Assembly: GCF_046498435.1 (NCBI RefSeq)
Contig: NZ_JAWOAR010000178.1
Span: 1 to 5,196 of the forward strand
DNA from: Longimonas sp046498435
Lineage (GTDB): Bacteria; Bacteroidota; Rhodothermia; Rhodothermales; Salinibacteraceae
Length of the DNA stretch: 5,196 nucleotides
Reading direction: 5' to 3'
In this document: positions 4,524-5,196 of the stretch, in pieces
How positions within the stretch are numbered: the first letter of the stretch is position 1
How the letters are laid out: each line of letters starts with the position of its first letter
Program-made: the position numbers and the translations under genes
Notes under the pieces: generated by a model
What the model was told of the DNA's origin: nothing
Seen by the model: the letters and a program-made list of their open reading frames with translations, nothing else
Database searches by the model: none

Positions 4524-5196
4524 TTAGTTGGCCTCAACCGTCCCAATACGCACCGGAGCCGCATCGCTTGTCGTCAGGGCCTGTGTGGCGTCGGGCACGG
4601 CACTCGGGGGCACCGCCACGACCAGCCCGATGCCCAGGTTGAACGTGCGGCGCATATCGGATTCGGGGACATCGCCGGTGTCCTGAATCAGGTCGAAGAT
4701 CGCGGGGCGCGTCCATGCGTCGTAGTTCACGACGGCACGCAGCCCGTCGGGCATGATGCGCGCGAGGTTGCCGGGGAGTCCGCCACCGGTGATGTGTGCA
4801 ATGCCGTGTACTGGAACGGCCGTACGGGCCGCGCGAATGGCCGGAAGGTACGACCGGTGCACCGTCAGCAGCGCCTCGGCAAGCGGGGTGCCACCGAGTG
4901 CCTCCACCGGCTCGTCAATGGAAAACGCGTCAAAGAGTACGTGGCGCGCCAGCGAGAAGCCGTTCGTGTGCAGTCCAGTCGAGGGCAGGCCCAGCAGCAC
5001 ATCACCTTCCTGCACCGCCGAGCCGTCGATGATGTCGGCTTTGTCGACCATGCCCACGATGGTGCCCGCCAGGTCGAAGTCGTCGGCCGCATAGACGTCG
5101 GGCATCTCCGCGATTTCGCCCCCGATGAGCGCGCATCCGTTGGACTGGCAGGCCGCTGCGAATCCCCCGATAAGCGCTTCGGCGTGGTCGGGGTTC
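4524..5196 (-). CDS. purM: Phosphoribosylformylglycinamidine cyclo-ligase (AIR synthase), C-terminal part, cut by the right window edge
   Basis: PurM closes the imidazole ring in de novo purine synthesis, turning FGAM and ATP into AIR, ADP and phosphate in the cytosol. The visible part is about 223 residues; family members are usually about 330-350, so roughly the first 110-120 residues lie outside the window. The frame stays open to the edge, starting NPDHAEALIGG. Recognisable PurM blocks in order are GCALIGGEIAEMPDVY, the DFDLAGTIVGMVDKADIIDG stretch, GDVLLGLPSTGLHTNGFSLAR-type substrate-binding segment, HGIAHITGGGLPGNL, and RRTFNLGIGLVV near the C-terminus. The GGExAEMP block carries Ile where many homologues have Thr. 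A Met at 5105 lies inside the conserved GGExAEMP block and cannot be the true start. The TAA stop is followed by 128 bp before plsY. The identification is firm; completeness cannot be judged. Confidence 0.95.
   Translation of the reverse strand, partial: NPDHAEALIGGFAAACQSNGCALIGGEIAEMPDVYAADDFDLAGTIVGMVDKADIIDGSAVQEGDVLLGLPSTGLHTNGFSLARHVLFDAFSIDEPVEALGGTPLAEALLTVHRSYLPAIRAARTAVPVHGIAHITGGGLPGNLARIMPDGLRAVVNYDAWTRPAIFDLIQDTGDVPESDMRRTFNLGIGLVVAVPPSAVPDATQALTTSDAAPVRIGTVEAN

Overview
The window holds five complete genes and one partial gene, all on the minus strand, so the order of transcription is from the right edge to the left. The sequence is moderately GC-rich. None of the five complete genes has a recognisable Shine-Dalgarno sequence before its start. 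That absence and the gene content would fit a Bacteroidota/Rhodothermota-type bacterium, but phylum is an inference from weak evidence. This is a chromosomal housekeeping neighbourhood. I see no phage, transposase, CRISPR, tRNA or rRNA.

From right to left: (1) the C-terminal two thirds of purM, AIR synthase of purine biosynthesis, runs off the right edge (4524-5196). (2) plsY, the membrane acyl-phosphate:glycerol-3-phosphate acyltransferase (3718-4395), is followed 59 bp later by (3) gpsA, glycerol-3-phosphate dehydrogenase (2627-3658). GpsA makes glycerol-3-phosphate and PlsY acylates it to lysophosphatidic acid, so these are consecutive steps of phospholipid synthesis and probably one operon. 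(4) A protein with an AlbA_2 (Schlafen-type) domain and a C-terminal winged helix lies at 1853-2494, probably a regulator or nucleic-acid-binding protein. (5, 6) Two adjacent AhpD/carboxymuconolactone-decarboxylase-fold proteins follow. The upstream one (1112-1687) has lost the redox cysteines; the downstream one (482-1063) keeps the full E-x11-C-x2-C-x3-H active site.

The left 480 bp are non-coding and unusually full of structure: two copies of one hairpin family (with a compensatory base change between them), two other large hairpins, one short hairpin, and an array of degenerate 8-bp repeats that starts inside the last codons of the ahpD-like gene. Other inverted repeats lie between purM and plsY, downstream of the AlbA_2 gene, and upstream of the AhpD-like pair, where one could be an operator.

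No clearly new defence or mobile system is visible. The items most worth following up are the paired active/inactive AhpD-fold proteins with an operator-like palindrome in front, and the hairpin repeat family at the left end.
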